This document shows positions 1-11,400 of a stretch of 64,000 nt of DNA, one piece after another; position 1 is the first letter of the stretch, and each line of letters opens with the position of its first letter. Made by a program: the position numbers and the translations under genes. This DNA is from Strix aluco (taxonomy: Eukaryota > Chordata > Aves > Strigiformes > Strigidae), in the NCBI RefSeq assembly GCF_031877795.1, contig NC_133954.1, forward strand, positions 7,407,256 through 7,471,255. Reading direction: 5' to 3'. Below the pieces are notes generated by a model, which made no database searches, had not been told where the DNA came from, and was given only the letters and a program-made list of their open reading frames with translations.

Positions 1-3000
1 GCGCCATGGTGGGCACCACGTCGTTGTGCCGGTTGCGGATGGTGACCAGGGCGTCCGTGAACCTGGGGACAGGGACAGAGTTTGGGGTGGGGGTGGGCAC
101 CCACAGAATCCCGGAATCATCTGGGTTGGAAAAGCCCTTGAAGCTCCTCCAGCCCCACCATGAACCTCACCCTGACCGTTCCCAACTCCACCAGATCCCT
201 CAGCGCTGGCTCAACCCGACTCTTCAACCCCTCCAGGGATGGGGACTCCCCCCCTGCCCTGGGCAGCCCATTCCAACGCCCAACAACCCCTTCTGCAAAG
301 AAATCCTTCCTAAGAGCCAGTCTGACCCTGCCCTGGCGCAGCTTGAGGCCATTCCCTCTTGTCCTATCGCTTATTACTTGGCTCAAGAGACTCATCCCCC
401 CTCTCTGCACCCTCCTTTCAGGGAGTTGCAGAGGGCCAGGAGGTCTCCCGCTCAGCCTCCTCTTCTCCAGACTAAACCCCCCCAGTTCCCTCAGCCGCTC
501 CCCATCAGACCTGTGCTCCAGACCCTGCACCAGCTCCGTTGCCCTTCTCTGGACACGCTCGAGTCATTCAAGGGCCTTTTTGGAGGGAGGGGGAAAGAGG
601 GACAGGTAGGTCCTGCGAGCTCCCCTGGCAGAGCCCCGCTCCAGGCGGGTTTCTCCAGGAGCTGGTGGCACTGGGGAAAACCCGGAGCTGGGTCCGGTGG
701 CACTGGGATGCTCAGGGCACTGTGGGGTGGGGGCAGTTTGGGGATGATATAGGGTACAGGGTGCCAGGGCCCCTCGGACGCCAGCTCGCACCAGTGGGAG
801 TCCGGGAAGGAGGTGACAGCCTGGGATCGGGGACAAGGGTGTCACGGACACGCTGTCACCCCCCAACTTACTGTCCCAGGGTGGTCTGGTCCTCGGGGTC
901 CCTGTCGAGGAACTCCATGATGTCCAGCAGGCTCTGGACGTACCTGGGGAAGGAGCTGGTTACCCCCCACCCAGTGCCCCCCAAAGAGAGGGGACACCTC
1001 GGGGACCCCACGGGAGCACAGGGTGCCCTGGGGCACTGCCCCATGCAGGGAGAGGGGCTCAGCACCCCCTCAACTAGGACCCCCCCTCAAAAGCTGCTGC
1101 CCCATGAAACCGCCCCGTGCTTGGCAGAGGGGCCCAAGTTTGTCCCACCCCACTGCTGGCACAGTGGCTCTTGGGACACTTGGGGACACAGCCCCTCTGA
1201 TGGGGTGGGGGGCATGAGGAGGGTCACTGCAATCCAGGGTCCCCGCAGGGGGGCTGTGGGATCGTGGCCCGGCCGGATCCTGCTGCTGCCCGCGCTGGCA
1301 GGGGCAGGCAGGGCTGGCAGGGGACGAGGACGCTGCACAAACAACTCGTCACGTGGCGACACCGGGAGAAGGTTCACGCTGCCGGAGCTGGCAGGGGGAC
1401 AGGCGCTTAAAGGGACACCCAGAAACACCCCCTGAGGACATGGACACCCCTGGCCATCAGGGCTGGCTTGGCCGTTTTGGGGGGCAGGAGATGGAGGTGG
1501 CACCAGTGACCCCTCGATGGTTGGGGACACCCCGTTGGCATGGGGGTGTCCCTGAGGGGCCTGCAGCCCTTGTCACCCAAGGGCATGGTGTGCACTAGCT
1601 GGGTGCTGCCCTGCCAGCCACCTGTCCCTGTCCCCCCGCCCAGCCCTGGGAACTCCTCTGGACTGCCGGGGAGGACAGTCGGTGGCAGCGGTGGGACACA
1701 CGGTGGCGGTGGGACCTGCAGTGACAGCGGGACCCCCCTCCCCTCCCCAGGCGACAGCGGTGGCAGGAGCCGTGGTGGCAATGGGAGCCATGCAGGTGAC
1801 AGTGGGGGGACCCAGAGTGGCACCCAGGTGACGGGTGACGGTGGTGGGACCCCTCTGGGTGACAATGGTGGGACCTGCAGTAGTGGGACCCCAGGCAGCA
1901 GGACCCGTGGTGGCAGCAGGACCCACACAGGTGCCAGTGGTGGGACCCTCACGAGCTACAACAGTGGGCCTGTGGTGACAGCAGGACCCACAAAAGTGTC
2001 AGTGGTGGGACCCCCACGAGCTACAACGGTGGGACCTGTGGTGACAGCAGGACCCACAAAAAGTGCCAACAGCGGGACCCCCATGAGCTACAACAGTGGG
2101 ACCCCCAGCAGCAGGACCCATGGTGACAGCAGGACCCTCACAGATGATGGTGGTGGCACCTCCACACCCCACACGGCGTGGGATGGGGTGGTCCTGGAGG
2201 CGGCAGGACCCCCGGCGGTGGCGGTGGGGGCCCCCCCATCTCACCAGCTCTGCACCAGCTGGACGGAGGGGGTGCGCAGGACGCGGTCTGGCAGCAGGTT
2301 GATCTCCTTCATGATGTTGGAGAGGCGGACGGGCAGCTCCTGCCGCAGGAAGGCGAAGGAGGTCTTCTCACAGGCATTGCTGGAGCCTGGCGGGGGTGGG
2401 GGGGGGACACGAGCTGAGCCCCAGTTCGACACCCCCAGCCCCAGCGGTGGCTTCGCTCCTGCTCCTCTGCTGGGGGAAACCGGGGGGACTGGAGCAGAGG
2501 AGGTGGGAGCAGGTTGGAGGGGGACACTGGTGGGACTGGGAGGGCTGGTGACGGGGCGGGGGCACGGCCCAGTGCAGCCCAGACTGGGGCTGGAAGCCCC
2601 CCCCCGAGGGTGATTGGAGGTAAGAAGGACCTGGACCACCCAAACCAGACCCTCAGCCTGGTGGCACCAGGATGTGGGGGAGCCTCTGCCACGAGGACAC
2701 CCCAAAGTGTCCCCAGGATGTGGATGTCCCAACCAGGAGCCCGGGGGGGGGGGGGTGGGGGGGGGAGCTGTCCCCGAGGCCCTGGAGGGGCACATCGCTG
2801 GGGACAAGTGACACAGGATGGAGTGTGAAACGTGAAGAAGACTCCGGGGGGGGTCCTGGTGTTGGTGGGATGGGGCAGAACCAGAGGGGGCCCAGGCTGG
2901 GACCCCCCAGGGCACAGCCACCAGCCCCGGGTAAATATATTTTTATTTACACGGGTAAATATAGTGCTGATAGTAAAACCCTGGGGGGGGGGGTGGTACG

Positions 3001-3959
3001 GGATAGGAGGGGCCCAGGACAGGTGACAGCGATGGGTGGGGGCATCTCCACCTCCCTGGGGTGTTTGCTTGGGAGGGGGGACTCATGTCACCCACCCTGG
3101 GGGTCCTGGGGGGGCAGGCGGGTATTTACCCGGCTGTGGGGGGACACACCAGAGGCATAGAGGGGACAACGTGGCTGGGGGTTATTTACCTGGTGGGGGC
3201 AGGAGGTATCCCACAGCGGGGGGGGGCGTATTTACAGGGGGGTATTTACCCAGAGGAGCACGGCGGGGGGGGGGGGCACACACACATCCACCCAGCCCTT
3301 CCCCAGGGGGGGTATTTACCAGGTTGTTCCTTGCCCGTGGGGAGGTGACACCCCAATGTGGGTGGTTATGGGGGGGGGCAAAGGGGAGACCCCTCACCCC
3401 GCAGCAGGAGACCACATTCCCACCCCCAGTTATTTACCCGGGAGTATTTCCCGAGGGGGTGAGGAGATATATTTACCCAGGTCAGGGAGCAGCTAAGAAG
3501 GGGGAAAAAAAACCCCAAAATAACCACTGGGTGTTTGCGGGGGGGGATATAATTACCCAGCCCAGATACTCACTGGAGTGGGCAGCACCCGCAGCCGCCC
3601 CCCCGTATTTATTTACCGGCGGGGAGCGGGTGTATTTACCGGGGGAGGGGGTGGGGGTGTGGGCACGGAGGTCCCGCCCCACAGCACCGCCCCCACCCCG
3701 GGTATTTACTGCGAAGGGGGGTATTTGGGGGGATTTACCCGGACCGGTGTATTCCGGGAGGAAGGGGGTGTCTCCCTCCCGGGGTGGGGGGGACCCACCG
3801 GTGGAATGGAGGAGGAGGAGGGGGGGGGGGGCGGGTATTTACCGAAGTCCAGGAACTGCTTCATGGAGAGCGGCGAGGGTGAGAACTTGCTGAAGTGCTC
3901 GATGTAGGTGGGACACCGGCCAGCGCCGCCCGCTTCGCCAGGCACCGCAGCAGCCGCAT
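1..3959 (-). CDS. PDK2: Pyruvate dehydrogenase kinase 2, exons 1-4 (partial gene)
   Basis: Mitochondrial matrix kinase that phosphorylates pyruvate dehydrogenase E1-alpha and shuts off pyruvate oxidation. Coding exons on the minus strand: exon 1 3843-3959, exon 2 2245-2386, exon 3 872-943, exon 4 1-62 (cut by the window edge). Each has GT/AG borders and the phases match. The peptide follows vertebrate PDK2 closely: [17 protein letters not shown] in exon 1, [19 protein letters not shown] in exon 2, [16 protein letters not shown] in exon 3, [17 protein letters not shown] in exon 4. This is the helical N-terminal domain; the ATP-binding domain lies outside the window. The start at 3959 gives a basic, hydrophobic leader fit for mitochondrial import. 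Exon 1 needs one extra base near 3910 to join the leader ([15 protein letters not shown]) to YIEHF; I take this as a sequence error. PDK1, 3 or 4 are less likely because ITGA3 is the neighbour. Confidence 0.93.
102..587 (-). mobile_element. CR1 LINE fragment (3' end) in PDK2 intron 3
   Basis: The plus strand starts with the reverse complement of the CR1 3' end (ACAGAATC...GAATCATCTGGGTTGG) and runs for about 485 bases into the CR1 3' region. It is a 5'-truncated copy, as is usual for CR1. It lies in the same orientation as PDK2 and closely resembles the copies at 8290, 10767, 13871 and 14739. Confidence 0.9.
1676..2165. repeat. Degenerate GGTGGGACC minisatellite in PDK2 intron 2
   Basis: Irregular tandem repeats built on a GGTGGGACC / GTGACAGCAGGACCC core of about 20-35 bases. 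From about 1950 a longer unit of roughly 66 bases appears (GAGCTACAACAGTGGG ... GACAGCAGGACCCACAAAA), seen two to three times. The long open frame across it is a by-product of the repeat. No coding evidence. Confidence 0.8.
2931..3842 (-). repeat. Dispersed array of 14 TATTTAC/GTAAATA motifs in PDK2 intron 1, ending at the exon-1 splice donor
   Basis: Exact TATTTAC on the plus strand (GTAAATA on the gene strand) starts at 2944, 3123, 3183, 3229, 3243, 3313, 3431, 3470, 3610, 3633, 3703 and 3836. Two copies lie in the other orientation at 2931 and 2955. Near-copies occur at about 3444, 3549, 3721 and 3732. The copies are embedded in G-rich DNA, usually as GGTATTTACC. The copy at 3836 is the exon-1 splice donor itself (CG|GTAAATACCC). 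The spacing is irregular, so this is a decayed or interspersed array and not a clean satellite. GTAAATA also fits the forkhead consensus RYAAAYA. Confidence 0.85.
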
Positions 3960-4270
3960 GGCGACCGCGGCCCGTCGCCCCCCGGCCCCCGGCCCCGGCC
4001 CTCGGCCCCGGCCCTGGCCCCGCGGCCCCGGCCCCGCCCCGCCGCGCACAAACAACCCGCCCCGCCGCCAATCAGCGCCCGCTCTGCCGCAGGCCCCGCC
4101 CGACGCACGCTGAGCCCGCCCCTCACGTTATCCCCGCCCCTCACGCTAACCCAGCCCCCCTCGCGTTAGCTCCGCCCCCCACGTTAGCCCCCGCCCCCCG
4201 CTGTAACCCCTTCGAGCCCGGCGCGCACCCGCCGCGCTTAACCCCTCGCTGCCCGCAGCGCCCCGCTACC
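3960..4270 (-). promoter_or_regulatory. PDK2 promoter / CpG island with tandem GC boxes
   Basis: Very GC- and CpG-rich DNA just upstream of the PDK2 start. Between 4112 and 4210 four to five degenerate units of about 18-19 bases follow each other, each with a GC box (CCCGCCCC or CCGCCCCCC) followed by CACGTTA, CACGCTA or CGCGTTA. This reads as a TATA-less SP/KLF-type promoter built by tandem duplication. The transcription start cannot be fixed from sequence. Confidence 0.6.
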
Positions 4271-4534
4271 CCTTCCCGGGGCGGGGGGGGATGACCCCGC
4301 CTCAGCATAACACCCCCCCCCGCCCCTGCTCTCCCGGGGTCTTACCCCCAATGTCCCTGCCCCCCACGACACTGCCCCCCCTACCCCTGCCCACCTGGGG
4401 TACTTTATTCCCCCCTTTCTGCCCAGGGGGTGTGTGCGTCCCTCCGCCCCCCCCCCCCCCCCCCCCCAAAATAAACCCTTTCGCACCAGCCCACACCCCG
4501 ATGGTGCTGTCAGCCAACACAGAGGAGAGATTAC

Positions 4535-5337
4535 AAATCCCAGAGCGAGGCTTTATTAGGGCCCGGTGGGGGGGGGGGGGGGGGTATAAGGTAGGGGGGG
4601 GAAGTGGGGCCAAGGGGTGCAGGACACCACCACCCCCCAAGTACCGACCGCGCTCCGGGGCTCAACACCAAAACGCCGAGGAGAGACACGGAATAACTTA
4701 ACCCGAGGGCAGCGTCCGTGGGGTGGGACGGACCACGGGGGATAAGGCTGTGGGGGTGGGGGGACACGGCCTTATGCTCTGCACGCCCCCCCCCCCCCCC
4801 CCCGCCCCAAGCCAAAGCTGCATCCAGACTGGGATGGGGTGAATGTGCAGGATCAGGCCCCTGCGTTGCTTTGGGGAGGAGGAGGAGGCAGGGGAGGAAG
4901 GAACAAGCTCCCACCACCCCACCACAGCATGGAGGGAGCTGGGGGGGGGTCCCACACCCAGCGCTGAGGGAGGGGGGGGGATGCGCTGGGACACACACAC
5001 ACACACGAGTGTGTCCCGGCGTGCGAGGACGCGCACGGGACACGGCGGGAGGAGTGTCTGCACGGGGCGGGAGAGGGGGGGGAAGGCACTGGGGTGAGAC
5101 CCGAGGAAACGGGGCTGGGGCAGGGGCACATCTGGGGCACGTCCCCATGAGTGTGCAAGGCACGAGCGTGCAAGAGCCCAGGGAAGCGGGCACGAGCGTG
5201 CAAAAGCCAGAGCCGGGATGCGGCCGCGTCGGGGTGGTGGGGGGTTTGGGCAGGGAGAGACGCACTTGTGGCAAAGTCAAACGCCGGCCCTGGTGCTCCC
5301 CTCGCACGGGGGCCGGGGTGGGGGGGGCGGGGGGGGG
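4535..5337 (-). other. ITGA3: ITGA3 3' untranslated region
   Basis: Lies between the 3B stop codon and the polyadenylation signal. It has long C/G runs (4447-4468 just beyond the end, 4790-4803), an (AC)n stretch near 4990 and a short repeat (GCACGAGCGTGCAA) twice near 5161-5205. The end at about 4535 is set by the AATAAA signal. The PDK2 start is only about 0.6 kb further on, so the two genes sit head to tail and very close. Confidence 0.65.
4552..4557 (-). promoter_or_regulatory. ITGA3: ITGA3 polyadenylation signal (AATAAA)
   Basis: TTTATT on the plus strand reads AATAAA on the gene strand, about 780 bases past the 3B stop codon and before the PDK2 promoter. It is the only good signal I see at this end. 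Confidence 0.65.
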
Positions 5338-5496
5338 TCAGTAGTACTTCTCCGGCTCCTGCCACTTGGTCACCCAGTTTTTCTTGCGCCGGCGGGGCAG
5401 GAGGCCGCCGGGCTGGTAGCGCTGCTCCTGCCGGATCCTCACCGCGTGGTACTTGGGCATGATCCGGTAGTAGCGGGTCCGCTGGAAGAAGTCGCA
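5338..5496 (-). CDS. ITGA3: ITGA3 alternative last exon B (alpha-3B cytoplasmic tail)
   Basis: Encodes 52 residues from [20 protein letters not shown] to the C-terminal EPEKYY, in place of the A tail. CDFFQR replaces the usual membrane-proximal GFF(K/R)R motif. The mammalian 3B tail has the same plan ([19 protein letters not shown]... ending QYY), so the splice choice predates the bird-mammal split. The acceptor at 5497 follows a long pure polypyrimidine tract, stronger than that of exon A. The exon lies about 290 bases downstream of the A stop. Confidence 0.93.
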   Translation of the reverse strand, partial: CDFFQRTRYYRIMPKYHAVRIRQEQRYQPGGLLPRRRKKNWVTKWQEPEKYY

Positions 5497-8400
5497 CTGG
5501 GAGAGGAAGAAGGGGGGAGAGGGAGGGGAGAGGGTCAGCGTGGGGCGGAGGAGGGAGACCCCCGAGCCGGCGAAGAGCAAAGGGAGCATCAGTCCTGGAG
5601 CCGCTCAGAGAGACCCCACAGAGCCCCCCCTGTGCCCTCTAGGGCCTGGCAGGAGAGATGAGGCAGTGAGGAAGAGGAGAAGAGGCTGAAGAGGAGGAGG
5701 ACGCCGCTACAGCCGGCCCCCAGCGTGGCATTACCAAGCGGGTGGCGCGGGCGCCGGGGGGGGGGGCAACGGGGCTGCCCCCCCCGGCTAGTAGTCATCC
5801 GTCAGCCGCTCGGTTTCCGACGGCTGGATCCTCATCTCCGCCTTCTGCCCCTTGGCTTCGTACATGGCCCGTGTGTTGGCCCGCCGGAAGAAACCGCACT
5901 GCGAGGAAGGAGGTGACAGGGGTCAGGGGGTGGGGATGGGACGAGGGACAGGGCGGGGGGGGGGCTTGTGGCCACCCCCGTGGGGTGGGGGTGTCCCATT
6001 GCACCCTCACCCTGATGCTCGCCCCTGGGGATGCTGCGGGGCGGGTGGTCCTGCAGCCCCACGTAACCCCTCTGGGTCAGAGAGTGGGGTGCCCAGGGGG
6101 CTGGGGGGGTCCATAGGGAGCTGGGGGGGTCCACAGGGGGCTGGGGGGGTCCACAGGGGGCCAGAGACACCCCCCCCCTCCCCGCCCCAGTCCCTGCAGC
6201 ACAGTGGGAGGTGGGAGCCACAGGGCGAGGAGGTGCCATGGTCCAGCCCTGCTTTGGGTGGGGTGTTTTTGCAGCTCCTGAAATGTTTTGCACCGGGGAG
6301 GGGGGACAAACGGGGGGTCTCTGCTCCTCTTCCTCATCGCTCAGCAGCCGGGCACCTTCCACCTGGGGGCGGGGGCAAACACCTTCCACCCCAGGGGGGG
6401 CACCTTTCCGCCTGCCGCTCCTGAGCGTCCCTCGCCAGGTAGGGAGGATGGCAGCCACCAGTGACATGAGCCTGTCAGGTCTCAGCGCGGCTCCTGCACC
6501 CCCGGGAGGGGGATCCGGGCACCCCCCTCACCTTCCAGAGCAGGAGGATGATCAGCCCCAGCAGCAGCAGCCCGGCCGCCACCGCCACCAGCACCAGCCA
6601 CAGCGCGATCTCGGCCGGCTGCTCCTCCGTCAGCTCCGAATCCACGTCCACGGAGAACTGGGAGGGCAGAGAAGAGCCTGGTCAGGGGCAGAGCTCCCAG
6701 TGGGCCCAGTCCCTCCCAGTTAAGAGGCTCTGGCATCGCTCACCCGCACCGTGTGGTTCCTCATGGTGATGGTGGGGACGTGGGTCCGGAGGAAGAGCGT
6801 GGCCGTGCCGTCCACCTTCACCCGGTCAAAATCTCTGTACTCCTGGGGGGGGGGGCGGACGGGTGAGGGAGGACGGGGTGGGGGGGGACACACGACGACA
6901 GGGGCGATGGGGTGGCAAGGGACGGGTGTCAGCTTCTGAGCTGAGACCTGGCAAACTCAGCGCCCTGTTTCAGCACCATTCCCAAGGGAGCAGCCCAGCC
7001 CTGACCCCCCCCTCATCACCCCCCCACCCCCAGGCCGTGCTGTGGTAGCAGGGGGGTGTCCCCCCCCCCAGCACTGACCTCGATGAAGGTGCTGTTCCAC
7101 ACCCGGGCGCGGATGCTGAAGGTGGTGGGGTGCTGGTGTGGAGGAGGGGGCACTCGAACCAGATGCAGCGAGCGGTGCCCTTGGAGCAGCTCTGGGAGAG
7201 AAAGATGGTGAGGGGGGGGGGGCAGAACCAGAGTCCCCAACGCACCGCAGTGTACGGTGGTTCTGAGGGGTGGGGGGCGGGTAACGTGCTGCTGGACCCC
7301 CCCACCCCCTTACAGCCCCACTCACCAGCACCACCTCCGACTTGGCTTTCTTGGCGGTGGCCAGGGTGACGGGGGGCTCCGCTGGCTCGGGGGGCTCCAG
7401 CTCCCGCCTGTGCCGGGATGGAGCCTGATCCTCCAGCAGCTGCAGGGTTGGGGGTGGGGGGGGGGAAACGAGCCCCATCAGACCCCCGGGCAGCTCTGCC
7501 CACCCGGGGCTGAAGGTGCCCACGCAGCGTGGCAGGGACCCATTCCCGCAAAGCGGCAGGGACGAGGTCACTCACGGTGAGGTTGAGGGGGTTAATGACC
7601 CCCCGGGGGGCGGCAGCTCTCGTGCTGTTGACGAGGATCTCGGTGGGGTACAGGAGCCATTTGCCGTTGGGGATCTCGTAGGGCCACTCGAAGCCCAGCA
7701 GGATGGTGCCCAAGGTGCCCAGCGACTCGCCCTTGGTGCTCACCTGTGAAGCAGAGCGGGAGATGGGGACGGGCACTCCTGACCCCCCCCTCCGCGGGGA
7801 ACCGGCTGCTCCCCCCCCCCAGCTCACCTGGAAGTCGAAGGCGAGGGGGCTGCCCACGTCCTGCTCCCTCCGCATGGCCGACTCGCCCACCACCGTCCCG
7901 CTGAACTGCGACTGGGCGTGGGAGGAGGCTCTGGGGACAGGCCCGGGGCAGGGGGGGACACGGGAGGGGGGACAGGCACGGCGATGTGGGCAAGGGAGCA
8001 TCTCCAGGCCACCCCTCTGCCCCACTCCTGGGCCACGGGGGGGGCCGTGCCCACCGTTTTGGCACAGCCGAATTCAGGTGGGGCTGAGGGAGGGGAGGCG
8101 GGGGGTGGGGGGGCACTCACATGGTCAGCGAGGACTGGATGCTGTAGTCCACCAGCAGCCTGGCCAGCACGGGCTGCAGGCTCCTCCTGGGTGCTTTGCC
8201 TGCCGAGGCACTGGGCTCAGCATCTCCCGCCACCAAACAGCCCCCCCGGAGCGTAGGGCAGCCCCACCCCACCAACCAGAGCCGTGGAGTCATAGAATCC
8301 AGAATCATCCAGGTTGGAAAAGCCCTTGAAGCTCCTCCAGCCCCACCATGAACCTCACCCTGACCGTTCCCAACTCCACCAGATCCTCAGCGCTGGCTCA

Positions 8401-11400
8401 ACCCGACTCTTCAACCCCTCCAGGGATGGGACTCCCCCCCTGCCCTGGGCAGCCCATTCCAACGCCCAACAACCCCTTTGCAAAGAAATCCTTCCTAAGA
8501 GCCAGTCTGACCCTGCCCTGGCGCAGCTTGAGGCCATTCCCTCTTGTCCTGCCGCTGGTTCCTTGGCTCAAGAGACTCCTCCCCCCTCTCTGCACCCTCC
8601 TTTCAGGGAGTTGCAGAGGGCAGGAGGTCTCCCCTCAGCCTCCTCTTCTCCAGACTAAACCCCCCCAGTTCCCTCAGCCGCTCCCCATCAGACCTGTGCT
8701 CCAGACCCTGCACCAGCTCCGTTGCCCTTCTCTGGACACGCTCGAGTCATTCAATGGCCTTTTTGGAGTGAGGGGCCCAAAACTTAGAAACCCACTCATC
8801 GAGGGGTGGCCTCACCAGTGCCGAGCACAGGGGTCAGATCCCTTCCTGTCCCTGCTGGCCACGCTATTGCTGATACAAGCCAGGGATGCATTGGCCTTGG
8901 CCACCTGGGCACACTGCTGGCTCATTACCAATCCCCCCCAGGTCCCTCTCTGACTGGCAGCTCTCCAGCCACCCCTCCCCAAGCCTGTAGCCCTGCTGGG
9001 GGTTGTTGTGGTCCAAGGGCAGAACCCGGCCCCCCCATCCTGCCCACCCCAGGAGCTTCTGCCTGCTTCCCCGTCCTTCCCATACCATCCCGATCCACCA
9101 CCACGTTTTCCATCCGACGATAAGAGGAGCCGCCCTCGCTCCAGGCACTGCTCCCAGCCCGTTCCCTCCCACCCGGGACACTCACGTGGACAGGTCCAGC
9201 ACACCAAGATCTCCCGTGTGGTCCAACATGATCCCGATGGCCTCGAAGGTGATGATCAGCTCTGCCTGCAGCACAGAGGGACCGTGAAGCAGCTCGGCTG
9301 GACCCCCACCTGCTGAGCCCCAAAAATGGGCTGGGTGCGGGCAGGGGAGCGCTCACCGCTGGTTCCTCTTAAAAGGGTTGCCCAGCTCGCACAGCACCGT
9401 CTCCGCAAAGGTACAGGCTCCACTCTGGGAGGGGAAGAGTGTGAGGAAGACCCCGGTAAAGCCCACCCAGGTCCTTGTGTGACATTTTCAGCTGGGGGGG
9501 GGGACACGGCATCACCCACCGGGCGGACGGAGGAGGGCAGGAGGCTGGCGGGCACCGTGACGTTGAGCAGGGCCTCGTGGGCGTCCTCGCCGTTGGAGGG
9601 GGTGGTGGGCACGTTGGTGATGTTGATGCTCAGGTAGAGCTTCCGCACGTCCCGGCTGTACTGCAGCACCTGGGTACCGTTCAGCCTGCGCAGAGACCGG
9701 CCCTGCTCAGCACACGGGTGGCCCCACCCCAGCTGGATGGAGAACCACCCCCCCCACCAAAACCCCAGCACAGCCAGGGCAGGCTGAGGGTGACGCGTGA
9801 CCCAGGGGTGGCACAGCGGGTGGCAGAGGTGGATGGGACCCGGAGGACCCCGCTGTCACCTGGGCAGGGCTGGTTCTGGTCAGTGACGAAGCTGCTCTGG
9901 AGCTGGAGGTTGCTGTAACACTTGTTGTCGGAGCCACATTCCTTCTGGAACTCGATCTGGGGGGACAGGGGTGTCCCCGGGAGCCTTCTCCCAGCCCCCC
10001 AGGCCAGGCTCGCTGGGGCAGCCCAGCATCTCCATCACCCACACCGCCACCCCCCGCCAGCACCTTGGTCTCATTCTCGTGGGACTGGTCCTGGTTGAGG
10101 ACGGGGAAGGCGTCGAGGAATGGGGACCCAGTTGGAAGGTCCTGGGCTTCTCCACCAGCGAGTAGTTCATGGAGAGCACGATGGGGTGCAGCTTGTCTCG
10201 GATGTTGTCCTGCGGGGTGGCTGAGATCACAGCAAAGCCCTGGCTCCTCCCAGCCCCCCTCCAGCTCCAGCTGCAACCAGGCAGCCCCCAGCCACGTCTG
10301 GGGTACCAGCCTCCTGCTCACGAGACCCAACAAACCCATCACAGGATGGATGGACGGATTCCCACCTCTTTTCCTGGCCCTGCACCCCACCATCCCTCTC
10401 CCCATCTCCCAGGAGCCGTTCTCCCAGCTCAGTGCCACGTGGAGAGCAACCCGCAGTGCGCACACACACACATGTGCACACACACACACGTGTGCACTCG
10501 CACACGCTCACCAGCAGCAGGAGCTCCTTGATTCACAGCGGGTCTCAGGCATGGGAAGATGCCACGGTAGGTGGCAGAGTGGGTCCCCAAAAACCTGACC
10601 CTGGGGGGGTGCCGGTCCTTGTCTGCCTCCAGGGTGTATTCCAGGGCTGCGGGGAGAGCGGGGCACCGCAGCTGTCACACACACGTGTGCCTCCAACACA
10701 ACCCCTCACATGCACAGGTATCCCCTGCACACACGTGTGTGCAACCCCCACGCCAACACGTGCGTGTCACAGAATCACAGAATCATCTCAGTTGGAAAAG
10801 CCCTTGAAGCTCCTCCAGCCCCACCAGGAACCTCACCCTGACCATTCCCAACTCCACCAGATCCCTCAGCGCTGGCTCAACCCGACTCTTCAACCCCTCC
10901 AGGGATGGGACTCCCCCCCTGCCCTGGGCAGCCCATTCCAACGCCCAACAACCCCTTCTGCAAAGAAATCCTTCCTAAGAGCCAGTCTGACCCTGCCCTG
11001 GCGCAGCTTGAGGCCATTCCCTCTTGTCCTGCCGCTGGGTCCTTGGCTCAAGAGACTCATCCCCCCCTCTCTGCAACCCTCCTTTCAGGGAGTTGCAGAG
11101 GGCCAGGAGGTCTCCCCTCAGCCTCCTCTTCTCCAGACTAAACCCCCAGTTCCCTCAGCCGCTCCCCATCAGACCTGTGCTCCAGACCCTGCACCCAGCT
11201 CCGTTGCCCTTCTCTGGACACGCTCGAGTCATTCAATGGCCTTTTGGAGTGAGGGGCCCAAAAACTGAACCCACTCATCGAGGGGCGGCCTCATCAGGGG
11301 TCAGATCCCTTCCCTGTCCCTGCTGGCCACGTGGTGCTGATACAAGCCAGGATACATTGGCCTTCTTGGCCACCTGGGCACACTGCTGGCTCATTACCAA

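Noticed and set aside
1540-2613. A long plus-strand frame of 357 codons
   Set aside because: It follows the GGTGGGACC minisatellite and overlaps PDK2 exon 2 on the other strand. Low-complexity Gly/Thr/Ser content, no homology seen.
10432-10770. CA-rich DNA as a CRISPR-like or regulatory array
   Set aside because: It is simple CACACA/ACGTGT microsatellite-like DNA with no unit-spacer order, next to a CR1 copy.
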